Below, one piece after another: positions 34,795 to 43,966 of a stretch of 64,000 nt of DNA (within the stretch, counting starts at the first letter, position 1; each line of letters opens with the position of its first letter). A program made the translations under genes and the position numbers. The notes beneath the pieces are model-generated. The model was not told where the DNA came from and ran no database searches. It saw only the letters and a program-made list of their open reading frames with translations. This DNA comes from Bradyrhizobium sp. ORS 285 (lineage in GTDB: Bacteria > Pseudomonadota > Alphaproteobacteria > Rhizobiales > Xanthobacteraceae), in assembly GCF_900176205.1 (NCBI RefSeq), contig NZ_LT859959.1:2935001-2999000 (forward strand). The letters run 5' to 3'.

Positions 34795-35658
34795 ATGTTG
34801 GGGGTCCATCCGAAACCAAGCTTTCTCGTCGGTCTGATCGGCAGCGGCATCGCGGCGTCGCGCACTCCGCCGATGCACGAAGCCGCCGCCGATGATGCCG
34901 GTCTCCGTTATCTCTACAAGAAGATCGATCTGGCCGAGTTGAAGCTCGGGGTCGAAGCCTTGCCTGAATTGGTCACGGCAGCAAGGCGAATGGGATTTGA
35001 CGGGCTGAACGTGACCCATCCCTGCAAGCAAGCGATCCTTCCGCTGCTCGACGAACTCTCGCCGGATGCAGAAGCGCTTGGCGCGGTGAACACCGTGGTC
35101 ATCAGGAATGGCCGTATGACCGGCCATAACACCGACTGGTTCGGGTTCGCCGAGAACTTTCGCCGCAACATGCAGGGTGCTCCGCTTGGCCGCGTCGTCC
35201 AGTTCGGTGCGGGTGGCGCGGGCGCGGCGGTTACGTTCGCGCTCATGAAGCTCGGCGTGCAGGATCTGACGATCATAGACGTCGACTTGGGTAGGGCGCG
35301 GAGCGTCGTTGATGGGTTGTCTGCTCGTTTCGAAAAGGGGCGCCTGAAGGTCGGCCAGGATGTCGCCGCCGCCGTGGCTGCTGCAGACGGAATTGTGAAC
35401 GCGACGCCGGTCGGCATGGACAAATATCCAGGGACGCCGTTGCCGACAGCCTTGCTGCGTCCGGGTCTTTGGGTCGCCGAAATCATCTACTTTCCGCTGG
35501 AGACCGCATTGCTGCGCGCAGCGCGTGCCCTCGGCTGCCGCACGGTGGACGGCGGCGGCATGGCGGTCTTCCAGGGCACCGAAGCATTTCGCCTGTTCAC
35601 GGGCATCTCACCGGATCCAGACGTCTTCTTCACGACCTTCGCATCCCTGGGAGGGTGA
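34795..35658 (+). CDS. qsuD: Quinate/shikimate dehydrogenase (QsuD-like), paralogue 2
   Basis: This 287-residue protein matches the actinobacterial QsuD type of NAD-dependent quinate/shikimate dehydrogenase better than housekeeping AroE. Landmarks are LVGLIGSGIAASRTPPMHE, LNVTHPCKQAILPLLDEL, GAVNTVV, GHNTDWFGF, the nucleotide loop GAGGAG and ATPVGM. The ASRTPP substrate loop is characteristic of that group. It probably oxidises quinate or shikimate to the 3-dehydro acid, which the AroQ at the end of the operon would then dehydrate. Confidence 0.9.
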   Translation: MLGVHPKPSFLVGLIGSGIAASRTPPMHEAAADDAGLRYLYKKIDLAELKLGVEALPELVTAARRMGFDGLNVTHPCKQAILPLLDELSPDAEALGAVNTVVIRNGRMTGHNTDWFGFAENFRRNMQGAPLGRVVQFGAGGAGAAVTFALMKLGVQDLTIIDVDLGRARSVVDGLSARFEKGRLKVGQDVAAAVAAADGIVNATPVGMDKYPGTPLPTALLRPGLWVAEIIYFPLETALLRAARALGCRTVDGGGMAVFQGTEAFRLFTGISPDPDVFFTTFASLGG

Positions 35659-35706
35659 CACCCGGCCGATGGGCGAGCGGTACGAACAACGCCCGAGAGG
35701 AAACGC

Positions 35707-36378
35707 ATGATGAGCTACACGCTCGATTTCTCGGTGGTCTGGCATGCGATGCCCGCGCTGCTGTGGGGATGCGTGGGCACGTTGGGCCTTGCGCTGGCCG
35801 GAATGACGCTTGCAATGGTGATCGGTGTCGCCGGCGTCGCGGCACGCGACTCGAAGGCGGCGTGGCTGCGTGCTCTCGTGATCGGCTTTGTCGAGATCGC
35901 TCGCAATACACCTTTCCTGGTGCAGATCTTCTTTCTGTTCTTTGCCCTGCCGCTCATCGGATTGAAGCTCAATCCGACAGCGACCGCAATCATCGCCCTC
36001 GGCGTCAATGGCGGCGCCTACGCCATCGAGATCATCCGCGGTGGCGTTCAGTCCATCCATAAAGGGCAGCTGGAGGCTGGTTACGCGCTCGGACTGCACA
36101 AAGGGCAGGTCTTCCGGTTCATTGTGCTCAAGCCCGCGCTTCGCGCGATCTATCCCTCGCTTACCGGCCAGTTCATCATGCTGACGCTGACCTCGTCGAT
36201 CTGTTCGGCGGTGTCGGCCTACGAATTGACCTCGGTTGCGCAGCGGATCGAAAGCGACACGTTCCGCAGCTTCGAGGTCTACTTCTTCGTGACCTTCCTC
36301 TATCTCGCGATCTCCTGGCTGTTGATGCTGGGCTTCGCGGCCATCTCTTACCGCTTCTTCTCATATCCGACACGCTGA
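35707..36378 (+). CDS. ABC transporter permease, polar amino acid (HisM) type, subunit 1
   Basis: This 223-residue inner-membrane permease has about five transmembrane segments. The cytoplasmic EAA loop reads QLEAGYALGLHKGQVFRFIVLKPA. ATG at 35707 has AGAGG 6 nt upstream. It pairs with the permease at 36389. The transporter class normally takes up polar amino acids, but the surrounding catabolic genes suggest a hydroaromatic or related carboxylate substrate. Confidence 0.93.
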   Translation: MMSYTLDFSVVWHAMPALLWGCVGTLGLALAGMTLAMVIGVAGVAARDSKAAWLRALVIGFVEIARNTPFLVQIFFLFFALPLIGLKLNPTATAIIALGVNGGAYAIEIIRGGVQSIHKGQLEAGYALGLHKGQVFRFIVLKPALRAIYPSLTGQFIMLTLTSSICSAVSAYELTSVAQRIESDTFRSFEVYFFVTFLYLAISWLLMLGFAAISYRFFSYPTR

Positions 36379-36388
36379 GGAGGAGATC

Positions 36389-37045
36389 ATGGCACCGCAT
36401 TTTGGCCTCGCAGAGTTCGGCTTCCTGCTGCGTGGACTGCAGTGGACGATACTGCTGACGCTGGTCGCCTTCGTGGGCGGCTGTACCGGGGGCCTGGCGG
36501 TCGCATTGCTGCGCACCTGTGGTCATAAGGGCGTGGAATGGATCGTCCGCATCTACATCGGGGTCTTCCAGGGCACGCCGCTGCTGCTGCAGCTGTTCGT
36601 CGTGTATTACGGCTTGGCGCTGACCGGGCTGAAGCTCGACGCCTTCGTCGCGGTGGCGATCGGCTTCACCGTGAATGCCTCGGCCTTCCTTGGCGAGATC
36701 TGGCGCGGCGCGATCCAGGCGGTGCCGCGCGGTCAGACCGAGGCGGCGATGGCGCTTGGGCTGCACTATTCATCCCGCATGCGTGACATCGTGCTGCCCC
36801 AGGCGATCCGCATCTCGCTGCCGGCGACCATCGGCTATCTCGTGCAGCTAATCAAAGGCACGTCGCTCGCCGCCATCGTCGGCTTCATCGAACTCGCCCG
36901 CGCCGGCCAGATCGTGTCGAACCAGACCTTCCAGCCGCTGCTCGTCTTCGGCGTGGTCGGCGCAATGTATTTCGTCCTCTGCTGGCCACTCTCCTGGTGG
37001 GGCAGCCGGATGGAAGCCAGGCTCGCCCTGGCCGGTCAAAGGTAG
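36389..37045 (+). CDS. ABC transporter permease, polar amino acid (HisQ) type, subunit 2
   Basis: This 218-residue inner-membrane permease has the EAA loop QTEAAMALGLHYSSRMRDIVLPQA and the FQGTPLLLQLF segment typical of His/Glu/Octopine permeases. AGGAGGAG precedes the start. It forms the membrane heterodimer with the preceding permease. Confidence 0.94.
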   Translation: MAPHFGLAEFGFLLRGLQWTILLTLVAFVGGCTGGLAVALLRTCGHKGVEWIVRIYIGVFQGTPLLLQLFVVYYGLALTGLKLDAFVAVAIGFTVNASAFLGEIWRGAIQAVPRGQTEAAMALGLHYSSRMRDIVLPQAIRISLPATIGYLVQLIKGTSLAAIVGFIELARAGQIVSNQTFQPLLVFGVVGAMYFVLCWPLSWWGSRMEARLALAGQR

Positions 37046-37101
37046 GAACGGCGCGTCTGCCCAACAGAATACAGCCGCCGCGAAAGAGGAGGAGACAACA
37101 A

Positions 37102-37929
37102 ATGCTAAATTCGATGACTCGGCGCCATCTTGGCGTCGCGCTGCTTACATTGGCGGCCCTCGCCACCGCGGACAAAGTGCAGGCCGGCACGTTGGAGGAC
37201 GTCAAGAAGAAGGGCGTCGTCGTCATCGGCATCCAGGGCGACAATCCGCCCTGGGGCTATGTGGATAGTTCGGGGAAACAGGATGGCATCGATGCCGACA
37301 TGGGACGCGCCTTCGCTGAATACCTCGGTGTGAAGGCCGAATTCACGCCGCTGGCCGTGGCCAATCGTATTCCGGCGCTGACCACGGGCCGTGTGGACAT
37401 CCTGTTCGCGACCATGGCCATGCTGCCGGACCGCGCCAAGGCGGTGCAGTATTCCAAGCCTTATGTGGCTAACGAGATCACGCTCGTCGCGGCCAAGGCA
37501 ACGCCGATCAGCAGCAATGCGGACATGGGCAAATACGTCATCGGGGTCCCGCGCTCCTCGACGCAAGACACCCAGGTCACCAACAATGCCCCGTCGGGCA
37601 CCGAGATCCGCAGATTCGACGATGACGCGGCCACGATACAGGCACTGATATCCGGCCAGGTCCAGGCCGTCGGTGCGAACCTGTTCTACCCGCAGCGTCT
37701 GAACGCCGCAAAGCCGGATCTCGGATTCGAGCCCAAGCTCCACTTCACCGCGCTGTACAATGGCGCATGCACGCGGCTGGGTGAGAAGGAGTGGAACGAG
37801 ACGGTCAACAAGTTCATCGACCAGATCAAGTCGGACGGCAGGCTGGCTGCCTTCTACGCCAAATGGATGAAGGTGCCCGTGCCGACTTTCCCCGATTCCG
37901 TCCCCGGCGTTCCGTTCACCGTCCAGTAG
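37102..37929 (+). CDS. Periplasmic substrate-binding protein of the polar amino acid-type transporter
   Basis: This 275-residue family 3 solute-binding protein has a signal peptide ([17 protein letters not shown], cleavage near QAG) and the family pattern [33 protein letters not shown] and [23 protein letters not shown] lies just upstream of the ATG at 37102; the frame is open upstream but that part is the promoter-proximal spacer. A GC-rich hairpin follows the gene, which commonly keeps binding-protein messages abundant. Confidence 0.94.
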   Translation: MLNSMTRRHLGVALLTLAALATADKVQAGTLEDVKKKGVVVIGIQGDNPPWGYVDSSGKQDGIDADMGRAFAEYLGVKAEFTPLAVANRIPALTTGRVDILFATMAMLPDRAKAVQYSKPYVANEITLVAAKATPISSNADMGKYVIGVPRSSTQDTQVTNNAPSGTEIRRFDDDAATIQALISGQVQAVGANLFYPQRLNAAKPDLGFEPKLHFTALYNGACTRLGEKEWNETVNKFIDQIKSDGRLAAFYAKWMKVPVPTFPDSVPGVPFTVQ

Positions 37930-37937
37930 CCACGCAA

Positions 37938-37964
37938 GCGGCCGGCGCGACCTGCGTCGGCCGC
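37938..37964 (+). other. Hairpin after the binding-protein gene
   Basis: GCGGCCG (37938-37944) pairs with CGGCCGC (37958-37964) in the short gap before the ATPase gene. No T run follows, so partial termination or 3' protection of the binding-protein message is more likely than full termination. Confidence 0.45.
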
Positions 37965-37985
37965 CGCTCGACAGCGGAGACGAGC

Positions 37986-38732
37986 ATGCAGGACGAGATC
38001 CTGATTGAAATGAACGGCGTGCAGAAATGGTACGGCGGGTATCAAGCTCTCCGCAACGTCGATCTCACCGTGCGCAGAGGTGAAAAGATCGTGCTCTGCG
38101 GCCCGTCCGGTTCAGGCAAGTCGACCTTGATCCGTTGCATCAACCGACTGGAGGCGATTCAGCAAGGCAGCATCGTCGTCAACGGTCATACGCTGGACGA
38201 CAGCATCAAGGCCATCGATGTCGTGCGTCAGGACGTCGGGATGGTGTTTCAGAGCTTCAATCTGTTTCCGCATATGACGGTGTTGCAGAACTGCATGCTC
38301 GCGCCCATTCGCGCGCGCCGCATCAGCAAGACCGAGGCGGAGGCGACCGCGCGAAAATATCTCGAGCGGGTGCGCATCGGCGATCAGGCCGAGAAGTATC
38401 CGGCTCAGCTGTCGGGCGGTCAGCAACAGCGCGTCGCGATCGCGCGCGCGCTCTGCATGCAGCCCAAGGTGATGCTGTTCGACGAGCCGACGTCCGCCCT
38501 CGACCCGGAAATGGTCAAGGAAGTGCTCGACACGATGATCGGCCTCGCCAACGACGGCATGACCATGATCTGCGTCACCCACGAAATGGGCTTTGCCCGC
38601 CAAGTGGCTGATCGCGTGATCTTCATGGCTGACGGGCAGATCGTCGAAGAAGGTGCGCCCGACGCTTTCTTCCGTAATCCTCAGCACGCGCGCACCAAGC
38701 AGTTCCTTGGTGAGATTCTCGCTCATCACTGA
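37986..38732 (+). CDS. ABC transporter ATPase, polar amino acid (GlnQ/HisP) type
   Basis: This 248-residue ATPase has Walker [11 protein letters not shown]-loop [16 protein letters not shown], signature LSGGQQQR, Walker [16 protein letters not shown] and the switch His in [16 protein letters not shown]. It energises the permease pair at 35707-37045. The start at 37986 is the family N terminus and follows the hairpin by about 20 nt. Confidence 0.95.
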   Translation: MQDEILIEMNGVQKWYGGYQALRNVDLTVRRGEKIVLCGPSGSGKSTLIRCINRLEAIQQGSIVVNGHTLDDSIKAIDVVRQDVGMVFQSFNLFPHMTVLQNCMLAPIRARRISKTEAEATARKYLERVRIGDQAEKYPAQLSGGQQQRVAIARALCMQPKVMLFDEPTSALDPEMVKEVLDTMIGLANDGMTMICVTHEMGFARQVADRVIFMADGQIVEEGAPDAFFRNPQHARTKQFLGEILAHH

Positions 38733-38745
38733 ATGGAGCCGGTCC

Positions 38746-39186
38746 ATGAGCCGCCTTGTCTATGTCCTGAACGGGCCAAATCTGAATCTGCTCGGCAAGC
38801 GTCAGCCCCACATCTATGGTCATGAGACGCTTGCGGATGTGGAGCGGGATTGTCAGGCGCTGGCCGAGGAGATCGGTCTGGAAATCCGCTTTCGCCAATC
38901 CAACAGAGAATACGAGATCATCGATTGCATTCATGAGGCGCGCGAGACAGCCGCGGGCATCGTGATGAATCCCGCGGCTTTCACGCATACATCGGTCGCC
39001 ATCCTGGATGCTCTCAATACGTTCGAAGGGAAGGTGATCGAAGTGCATATCTCGAACGTTCACAAGCGCGAGGAGTTTCGCCACCACTCGTTTGTCTCAA
39101 AACGAGCTGATGGAGTCATCGCAGGCTTCGGCACTCAGGGGTATCAGCTCGGCTTGCGGCGGGTGGCCAAGCTGCTCGACGAGTAG
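38746..39186 (+). CDS. aroQ: Type II 3-dehydroquinate dehydratase
   Basis: This 146-residue type II dehydroquinase has [18 protein letters not shown] with the catalytic Tyr and Arg, [32 protein letters not shown] with the catalytic His, and [15 protein letters not shown]. It interconverts 3-dehydroquinate and 3-dehydroshikimate. As the last gene of this operon, with two quinate/shikimate dehydrogenase-type genes, it is likely the catabolic enzyme rather than the aromatic biosynthesis copy. Confidence 0.96.
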   Translation: MSRLVYVLNGPNLNLLGKRQPHIYGHETLADVERDCQALAEEIGLEIRFRQSNREYEIIDCIHEARETAAGIVMNPAAFTHTSVAILDALNTFEGKVIEVHISNVHKREEFRHHSFVSKRADGVIAGFGTQGYQLGLRRVAKLLDE

Positions 39187-39789
39187 AAGGACTAGTTTCG
39201 GATAAGGATACCGGTCCGCCTGTCAGTGATGGGAGCGGGTCTCATGGACAAGCGCAACATCGCGTCTTTTGAGCTGACCCCTCGCAGCGCGTTCCACCTC
39301 CACATTTGGAGTATGCCTGCCAAGCCAATTGATTTTACAAGAGGCGAGTTCCGCGAGTTTTCCAAACGCGGGATGAAATCACTAGACAACCCAGCTGATC
39401 TTGATGCCGCCAGCTCTGTCCCAACGAACGATCTACGGGACGAGCAATCCTCGCATGCCCCGCATGCGCCAACTGCCCGTCGTGCCAGTTTGTCGCGGAC
39501 TTCTCCCTTGCCACGTCGGGCAAATCACCTCCACATTTCAGCGCATCCCGGCTCGTTGAAGAGGGACGTTTCGCGATCGTCATGAAGCGTCGAGCCGGAG
39601 AGGCGACGGGCGCGTTGCTCCGCAGCCGGGTGTCACAGCCCGTGCCGACGAACGGAGCGAGGCGACGGCGAAGTGGTGTGGTCCTGGTCTCCCGACGCTG
39701 AGACCAAGCCGGCGGGGATGATGATCCGCTGGCGACGGGGGCAAGACAGCCGGTCCCCGGGGAGAGCGCCTATAAGTCGCAAAACCGTC

Positions 39790-39892
39790 GCGCAGGGAAG
39801 GCCGGATATTGGGCTGTACCTGTGGTTCTGCCGCGTGCTTGTTTGCTGCACGCGGACCGCGGGTATCAGCCGATACCCGGTCTTCCCTGCGC
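39790..39892. repeat. Branched inverted repeat element
   Basis: Outer arms at 39790-39805 and 39877-39892 are complementary over 16 nt with one mismatch (GCGCAGGGAAG start). Inside are two further perfect hairpins: 39831-39838 with 39848-39855, and 39860-39867 with 39872-39879, the last overlapping the outer arm by a few bases. The whole could fold as a multi-branched RNA or DNA structure. It resembles a dispersed Bradyrhizobium intergenic repeat as I remember it. Confidence 0.7.
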
Positions 39893-40166
39893 CTCTTCTT
39901 CCGAAGAGGAGAGGTTCACCCAGGTCAAACTCGGGCGCGAGTCGCCGCGAGATCGCAAAGCCATACCTGCTGTTTGAACGTGGAGAAACCATGCCGCATG
40001 ATGTCCGGCGCGGACGCGGCGCAGAGACCCCGGAACGTCGTCGCGGGTGAGCCCCCGACCGCGTGCGACTTCGTCGCAATCCGAACTGGCAGCTCGATCA
40101 GCGACAATTTGCTTCGACGTGTCCGGTTCTGAAACAAACAATGCGCCGGCTCGCGATCTTTGAAGT

Positions 40167-40204
40167 TCCATTTCATTGACCGGAGGGAGGCGTGCGCCGA
40201 TATT
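40167..40204 (+). promoter_or_regulatory. Putative promoter of the TauD-like operon with shared element
   Basis: TCCATTTCATTGAC (40167-40180) ends in a -35 box TTGACC (40176-40181). A 17-nt spacer leads to GATATT (40199-40204) as -10. The same 14-nt element, with the same placement, occurs at 62255 (+) and, with one change, at 55211-55198 (-). Confidence 0.5.
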
Positions 40205-40405
40205 CGCGGCCGTCATTGCCCAACCGTGGATCGCCAGATGAGAACCAGAATCGCAGCCCGTCGCCTGGTGCGCAAGCGCCTCGCCGGACGCTGCTTCTCG
40301 GCGGCGACCGGGGCGTGTTGCTGATCGCTGCAGCCGAAGTCACCTCATTCATCGATTTGCAGATCCGACAGGAGCGCCGCTGCGCAAGGCGGCGAACGAT
40401 CACTC

Positions 40406-40609
40406 ATGACCACAGCCTTTGTCATCGAAGTCTTCAACCGCACCGCCGGCATCGTTACGGCCGACGAGCGCGGCTTCAGCTTCTTCTCGTCCGAGCGCGC
40501 GTTCGACAGCCTGGAAGGGCAGTTCTTCACATCGGCGCGCGATGCCGAACGCGCCGCTCGCGCGCTCGTCATCAGCGGTGGCGGGCGCCTGCGCCGCGGC
40601 TCCGTGTAA
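40406..40609 (+). CDS. Small conserved-looking hypothetical protein
   Basis: This 67-residue frame starts MTTAFVIEVFNRTAGIV and contains FSFFSSERAFDSLEG and SARDAERAARALV. It has balanced composition and looks like a compact alpha/beta protein rather than a GC artefact. It precedes the TauD-like gene by 32 nt and is probably cotranscribed from the promoter at 40167. Function is unknown. Confidence 0.6.
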   Translation: MTTAFVIEVFNRTAGIVTADERGFSFFSSERAFDSLEGQFFTSARDAERAARALVISGGGRLRRGSV

Positions 40610-40641
40610 ATCTTCCCATCGACAGCGAAGGAACATCGCTC

Positions 40642-41580
40642 ATGAGCTTCTACAGGGACTTCAACGACAAGCTCGCCATCCAGGCGTGGAACGACCGCAA
40701 GCGCGAACCCTATCAGACGATCGAGGTCCGGCAGCTCGGTCCGACGGTCGGCGCTGAGATCGGCGGGGTCGATCTTGCCAAGGACGTGTCGGAGGCGCAG
40801 TTCGCGGAGATCCGCCGCGCGCTCGACGAAAATCTGGCGATCGTGTTTCGCGATCAGGACATCTCCAAGGAGGACCACAAGCGCTTCGCACGCCGCTTCG
40901 GCAAGTCGCTGCATCGGCACGAATTGGCGGCGACGCGCTTCCGTCATGATGGGCCGTTCGATCCGGAATTCCTGTCGTGGAAGACCGACGCCAATTCGCG
41001 CTTCACTGCAGGCGACGGCTGGCATCCCGACGTGTCCTGCGATCCGAGCCCGATCGCGGTCTCGCTGCTGCGGGTGACAAAGACGCCGCCGCTGGGCGGC
41101 GACACCGCCTTCGCCAACATGTATCTCGCCTATGAATTTCTGTCGGATCCGATCAAGCAGCTGCTCGACGGCCTGACCGCGATTCACGACGGATCATTGG
41201 CCTGGACCGCCGGCTACGGCGCGAAGCCCGATCCCGGCAAGACCTATCCGCAGTCCGAGCATCCGGTGGTCGTGACCCATCCGCGCACCGGCCGCAAGTT
41301 CCTCTACGTCAACGCCTCCTTCACCTCGCACATCGTGCAGCTGACGCGGCGGGAAAGCGACGCGCTGTTGCAGCTCTTGTTCCGCCATGTCGAAAGCCAG
41401 CTTGCGCTGCAGACGCGCGTGCACTGGCGGCCCAATTCGCTGCTCGTCTGGGACAATTGGGCGAGCCAGCATCATGCCGTGTGGGACTACTATCCGGAAG
41501 AGCGGTGGGGCGAGCGGGTGTCGGTGGTGACCGGCGAGAGTCCGCGGGCGCGGCTGGATCTCAGCGAGGCGGCGGAGTAG
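40642..41580 (+). CDS. TauD/TfdA-family 2-oxoglutarate Fe(II) dioxygenase
   Basis: This 312-residue dioxygenase has iron ligands His128 and Asp130 in WHPDVS and the distal His277 in SQHHAVWDY, with downstream RWGERVSV providing the 2-oxoglutarate Arg. Early VGAEIGGVDLA and FRDQDISKEDHKRFARRFG are typical. The family cleaves sulfonates, aryloxyacids or similar. Location before a methionine-type transporter and within a sulfur island suggests an organosulfur substrate. The frame is open far upstream, but family homology starts at 40642. Confidence 0.92.
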   Translation: MSFYRDFNDKLAIQAWNDRKREPYQTIEVRQLGPTVGAEIGGVDLAKDVSEAQFAEIRRALDENLAIVFRDQDISKEDHKRFARRFGKSLHRHELAATRFRHDGPFDPEFLSWKTDANSRFTAGDGWHPDVSCDPSPIAVSLLRVTKTPPLGGDTAFANMYLAYEFLSDPIKQLLDGLTAIHDGSLAWTAGYGAKPDPGKTYPQSEHPVVVTHPRTGRKFLYVNASFTSHIVQLTRRESDALLQLLFRHVESQLALQTRVHWRPNSLLVWDNWASQHHAVWDYYPEERWGERVSVVTGESPRARLDLSEAAE

Positions 41581-41844
41581 GGCGTTCGCGCGGGTGGGAG
41601 GGCGCGCGGCACGACGCGACGGCAAGCCTGATGTCGCTGCGGTGGCGTCATGCCAGCCATGTCCTGTCGCCGCAGGCAACGCAGAGAAGAAACATTTCAT
41701 TCGGGAGCAGTGGCCGACGGCAAACCCGTCCTACGCCACGGCGCTCCAGAAGCAGGTCCGTTGCTATTTCTCGCATCGGCTTGTTCTGTCCGCCGCCGCC
41801 GACCAAGCTCCATGCAATCGCATGAAATTGCCCGGAGACATCAC

Positions 41845-42690
41845 ATGAGCCTGGTCGAGAGAAAGATCGAAGCGCTGCCCTTCGTGCTCGCCGAGCTGAA
41901 CTATCTGGCGCCCATTGCGTCCAAGCCGCGGACCTACGCGTTCGATCCGCCGCCGGGCGAGCCGAAATCGACGGCGCTGCCGGAGCCGCACCGGGTGCCG
42001 GTGTTTGACGGCCGCCCGATCGCATCGTCGTTCTCGCTCGACCGCGAGGGCTTTGCATTGGTGCGGCACCCGACCTTCGTCCGTGACTTCACCAATGAAA
42101 AGGAAGTCCGCTCTATCTATTATCCGGCGGCGGAGGCCTTCATCCGCGCGACCTTGCGCGCGGATCGTGTCGTCATCTTCGATCATACCGTGCGCAAGCG
42201 TGTACCCGGCGCGGTCGATGTCCGCGACGGCGGGCCGCGGCAGCCGGCGACGCGCGTCCATGTCGACCAGACCGTGACATCGGGCGCCAATCGGGTGCGC
42301 GAGCACCTCGGTGACGAGGCTGAGGCGCTGCTGCGTGGGCGGGTTCAGGTCATCAATCTCTGGCGCCCGATCATCGGTACGCTGCGCGACAGCCCGCTCG
42401 CGATGTGCGACGGCACCACCGTCGCGCCGGAGGATCTCGTTGCCTCCGACCTGATCTATCCGAACCGCAACGGCGAGACCTATTCGGTCACCTACAATCC
42501 GGCGCATCGCTGGTTCTATTTCCCGGACATGACGGTGGACGAGGCCTTGCTGCTGAAGTGCTATGATTCGGCAACCGACGGCCGCACCCGCTTCGGGCCG
42601 CATACCGCCTTCGTCGACCCGACCACGCCAGCGGATGCCGCGCCGCGCGAGAGCATCGAGCTGCGGACGCTGGTGTTCCACTACGAGTGA
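41845..42690 (+). CDS. CmcJ/NvfI (AsaB)-family putative oxygenase
   Basis: This 281-residue protein resembles the CmcJ/NvfI/AsaB group: EGFALVRHPTFVRDF, then FDHTVRKR, ATRVHVDQTV, VINLWRPIIGTLRDSPLAMCD, and a late FFP-like YFPDMTVDEALLLKCYDS. Members include proteins of beta-lactam 7-alpha-methoxylation and fungal natural product oxidation; the HVD and late His are consistent with an Fe(II) site. The substrate here is unknown. It sits between the TauD-like and metN genes. An upstream-extended frame exists, but homology begins at 41845. Confidence 0.85.
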   Translation: MSLVERKIEALPFVLAELNYLAPIASKPRTYAFDPPPGEPKSTALPEPHRVPVFDGRPIASSFSLDREGFALVRHPTFVRDFTNEKEVRSIYYPAAEAFIRATLRADRVVIFDHTVRKRVPGAVDVRDGGPRQPATRVHVDQTVTSGANRVREHLGDEAEALLRGRVQVINLWRPIIGTLRDSPLAMCDGTTVAPEDLVASDLIYPNRNGETYSVTYNPAHRWFYFPDMTVDEALLLKCYDSATDGRTRFGPHTAFVDPTTPADAAPRESIELRTLVFHYE

Positions 42691-42841
42691 TGATGTGTGG
42701 GGAGCATGATGTTTCACGATGCGGCATCGGACGAGAAGCTTCGTCCATGACTTCAGGCATTTCTGAAATTGCGTCGGGACTGATCGCAGGCGATGGTGGG
42801 TTGAATGCGTGCATTGCAGCACGTCCAGTCAAGGTTCTCAC

Positions 42842-43966
42842 ATGAATGCCCACTCGTCCCTCGCCGCCGCCGAGCCGATCCGGCCGGTGGAGGCGGTCGT
42901 GCCCGATGCCTCGGTCGCCGCGCCGATGGTCCGCTTCGAGGCGCTCTCCAAGACCTATCCCGCCTATCGTGACAAGCCGGCCGTCGCGGCGCTCAAGGAG
43001 ATCGATTTTGCCATCGCGCGCGGCTCGATCACCGGGGTGATCGGGCGCTCCGGCGCCGGCAAGTCGAGCCTGGTGCGGCTGATCAACGGACTGGAGAAGC
43101 CGAGTGCCGGCCGCGTCATCGTCGACGGGCGCGAAATCTCCGCGCTGAGCGGACAGCAGCTTCGGCTCGCGCAGCGCTCGATCGGGATGATCTTCCAGCA
43201 CTTCAATCTGCTGTCCTCGCGCACCGCCGCCGACAACATCGCGCTGCCGCTGGAGATCGCCGGCTGGTCGAAGGCCGATATCCGAACGCGTGTCGCCGAA
43301 CTGCTCGAACTGGTCGACATCGCCGACAAGCACGACCGCTATCCGTCGGAGCTGTCCGGCGGGCAGAAGCAGCGCATCGGCATTGCGCGCGCGCTGGCGA
43401 CGCGGCCGGACGTGCTGTTGTCGGACGAGGCGACCTCGGCGCTCGATCCGCAGACCACGCGCGCCATCCTCGACCTGCTCGCCAACATCAACCGCGAGCT
43501 CGGCGTCACGATCATTCTCATCACCCACGAAATGTCGGTGGTCCGCCAACTCGCCAAGGAGGTGGTCGTGATCGATGACGGCCGCGTCGTCGAGCGCGGC
43601 CATGTCGCCGACATCTTCACCCAGCCGAAGCATCCGACGACGCAGACCTTCCTGGCCGAAGCGCTCGGCGATGCCGTGCCGGTGTCGCTGGCGAGCCGGT
43701 TGGTACAGCTGCCGACGCCGATCGGCCAGGCGGTTATTCGCGTGCAGGTGCGGGGCTCCGATGCTGGCGACACGCTGGTGGCGCGGCTCGCGCGCGAGCT
43801 GTCGATCGACGTCGCGCTGCTGTCGGCGCGCATCGACGAGATCGGCGGCCAGCACGTCGGCTCGCTGATCCTCGGCATTCCCGGTGGCGAGGCCGCGGCG
43901 CGGCAGACGCTCGCTTATCTCTCTCAGCATCAGTTCGCAGCGGAGCGTCTCGGCTATGTCGCCTGA
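42842..43966 (+). CDS. metN: Methionine-type ABC transporter ATPase with NIL domain
   Basis: This 374-residue ATPase has Walker A GRSGAGKSS, Q-loop IFQHFNLLSSRT, signature LSGGQKQR, Walker B VLLSDEATSALDPQT and switch His in LITHEMSVVRQ. A C-terminal NIL domain of about 75 residues follows, which in MetN binds methionine and inhibits transport. Walker B reads LLSDEA rather than LLFDEP, as in other MetN proteins. It overlaps metI by 11 nt. The true ligand may be methionine or another small organosulfur compound. Confidence 0.94.
   Translation: MNAHSSLAAAEPIRPVEAVVPDASVAAPMVRFEALSKTYPAYRDKPAVAALKEIDFAIARGSITGVIGRSGAGKSSLVRLINGLEKPSAGRVIVDGREISALSGQQLRLAQRSIGMIFQHFNLLSSRTAADNIALPLEIAGWSKADIRTRVAELLELVDIADKHDRYPSELSGGQKQRIGIARALATRPDVLLSDEATSALDPQTTRAILDLLANINRELGVTIILITHEMSVVRQLAKEVVVIDDGRVVERGHVADIFTQPKHPTTQTFLAEALGDAVPVSLASRLVQLPTPIGQAVIRVQVRGSDAGDTLVARLARELSIDVALLSARIDEIGGQHVGSLILGIPGGEAAARQTLAYLSQHQFAAERLGYVA

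Larger units (their letters stand above)
39187..40405. other. 1.2-kb noncoding region with dispersed-repeat sequence
   Basis: No frame in this stretch resembles a protein family, although several frames of 80-150 codons are open on both strands because of high GC. From memory, the segment about 39440-40130 resembles a noncoding composite repeat scattered in Bradyrhizobium genomes, often mis-annotated as Arg/Ser-rich proteins. It contains the branched inverted repeat at 39790-39892. A promoter motif shared with other sulfur operons lies at 40167-40204. Confidence 0.6.

Noticed and set aside
36997..37101. Upstream extension of the binding-protein gene
   Set aside because: The extra residues precede a strong GAGGAGGAG ribosome site and a normal signal peptide, so translation starts at 37102.
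39226..39585. Open frame of 119 codons (+) in the 1.2-kb intergenic region
   Set aside because: Composition is Arg/Ser/His-rich in its second half and it lies in what looks like a dispersed repeat; competing frames are open on the other strand and no family is recognised.
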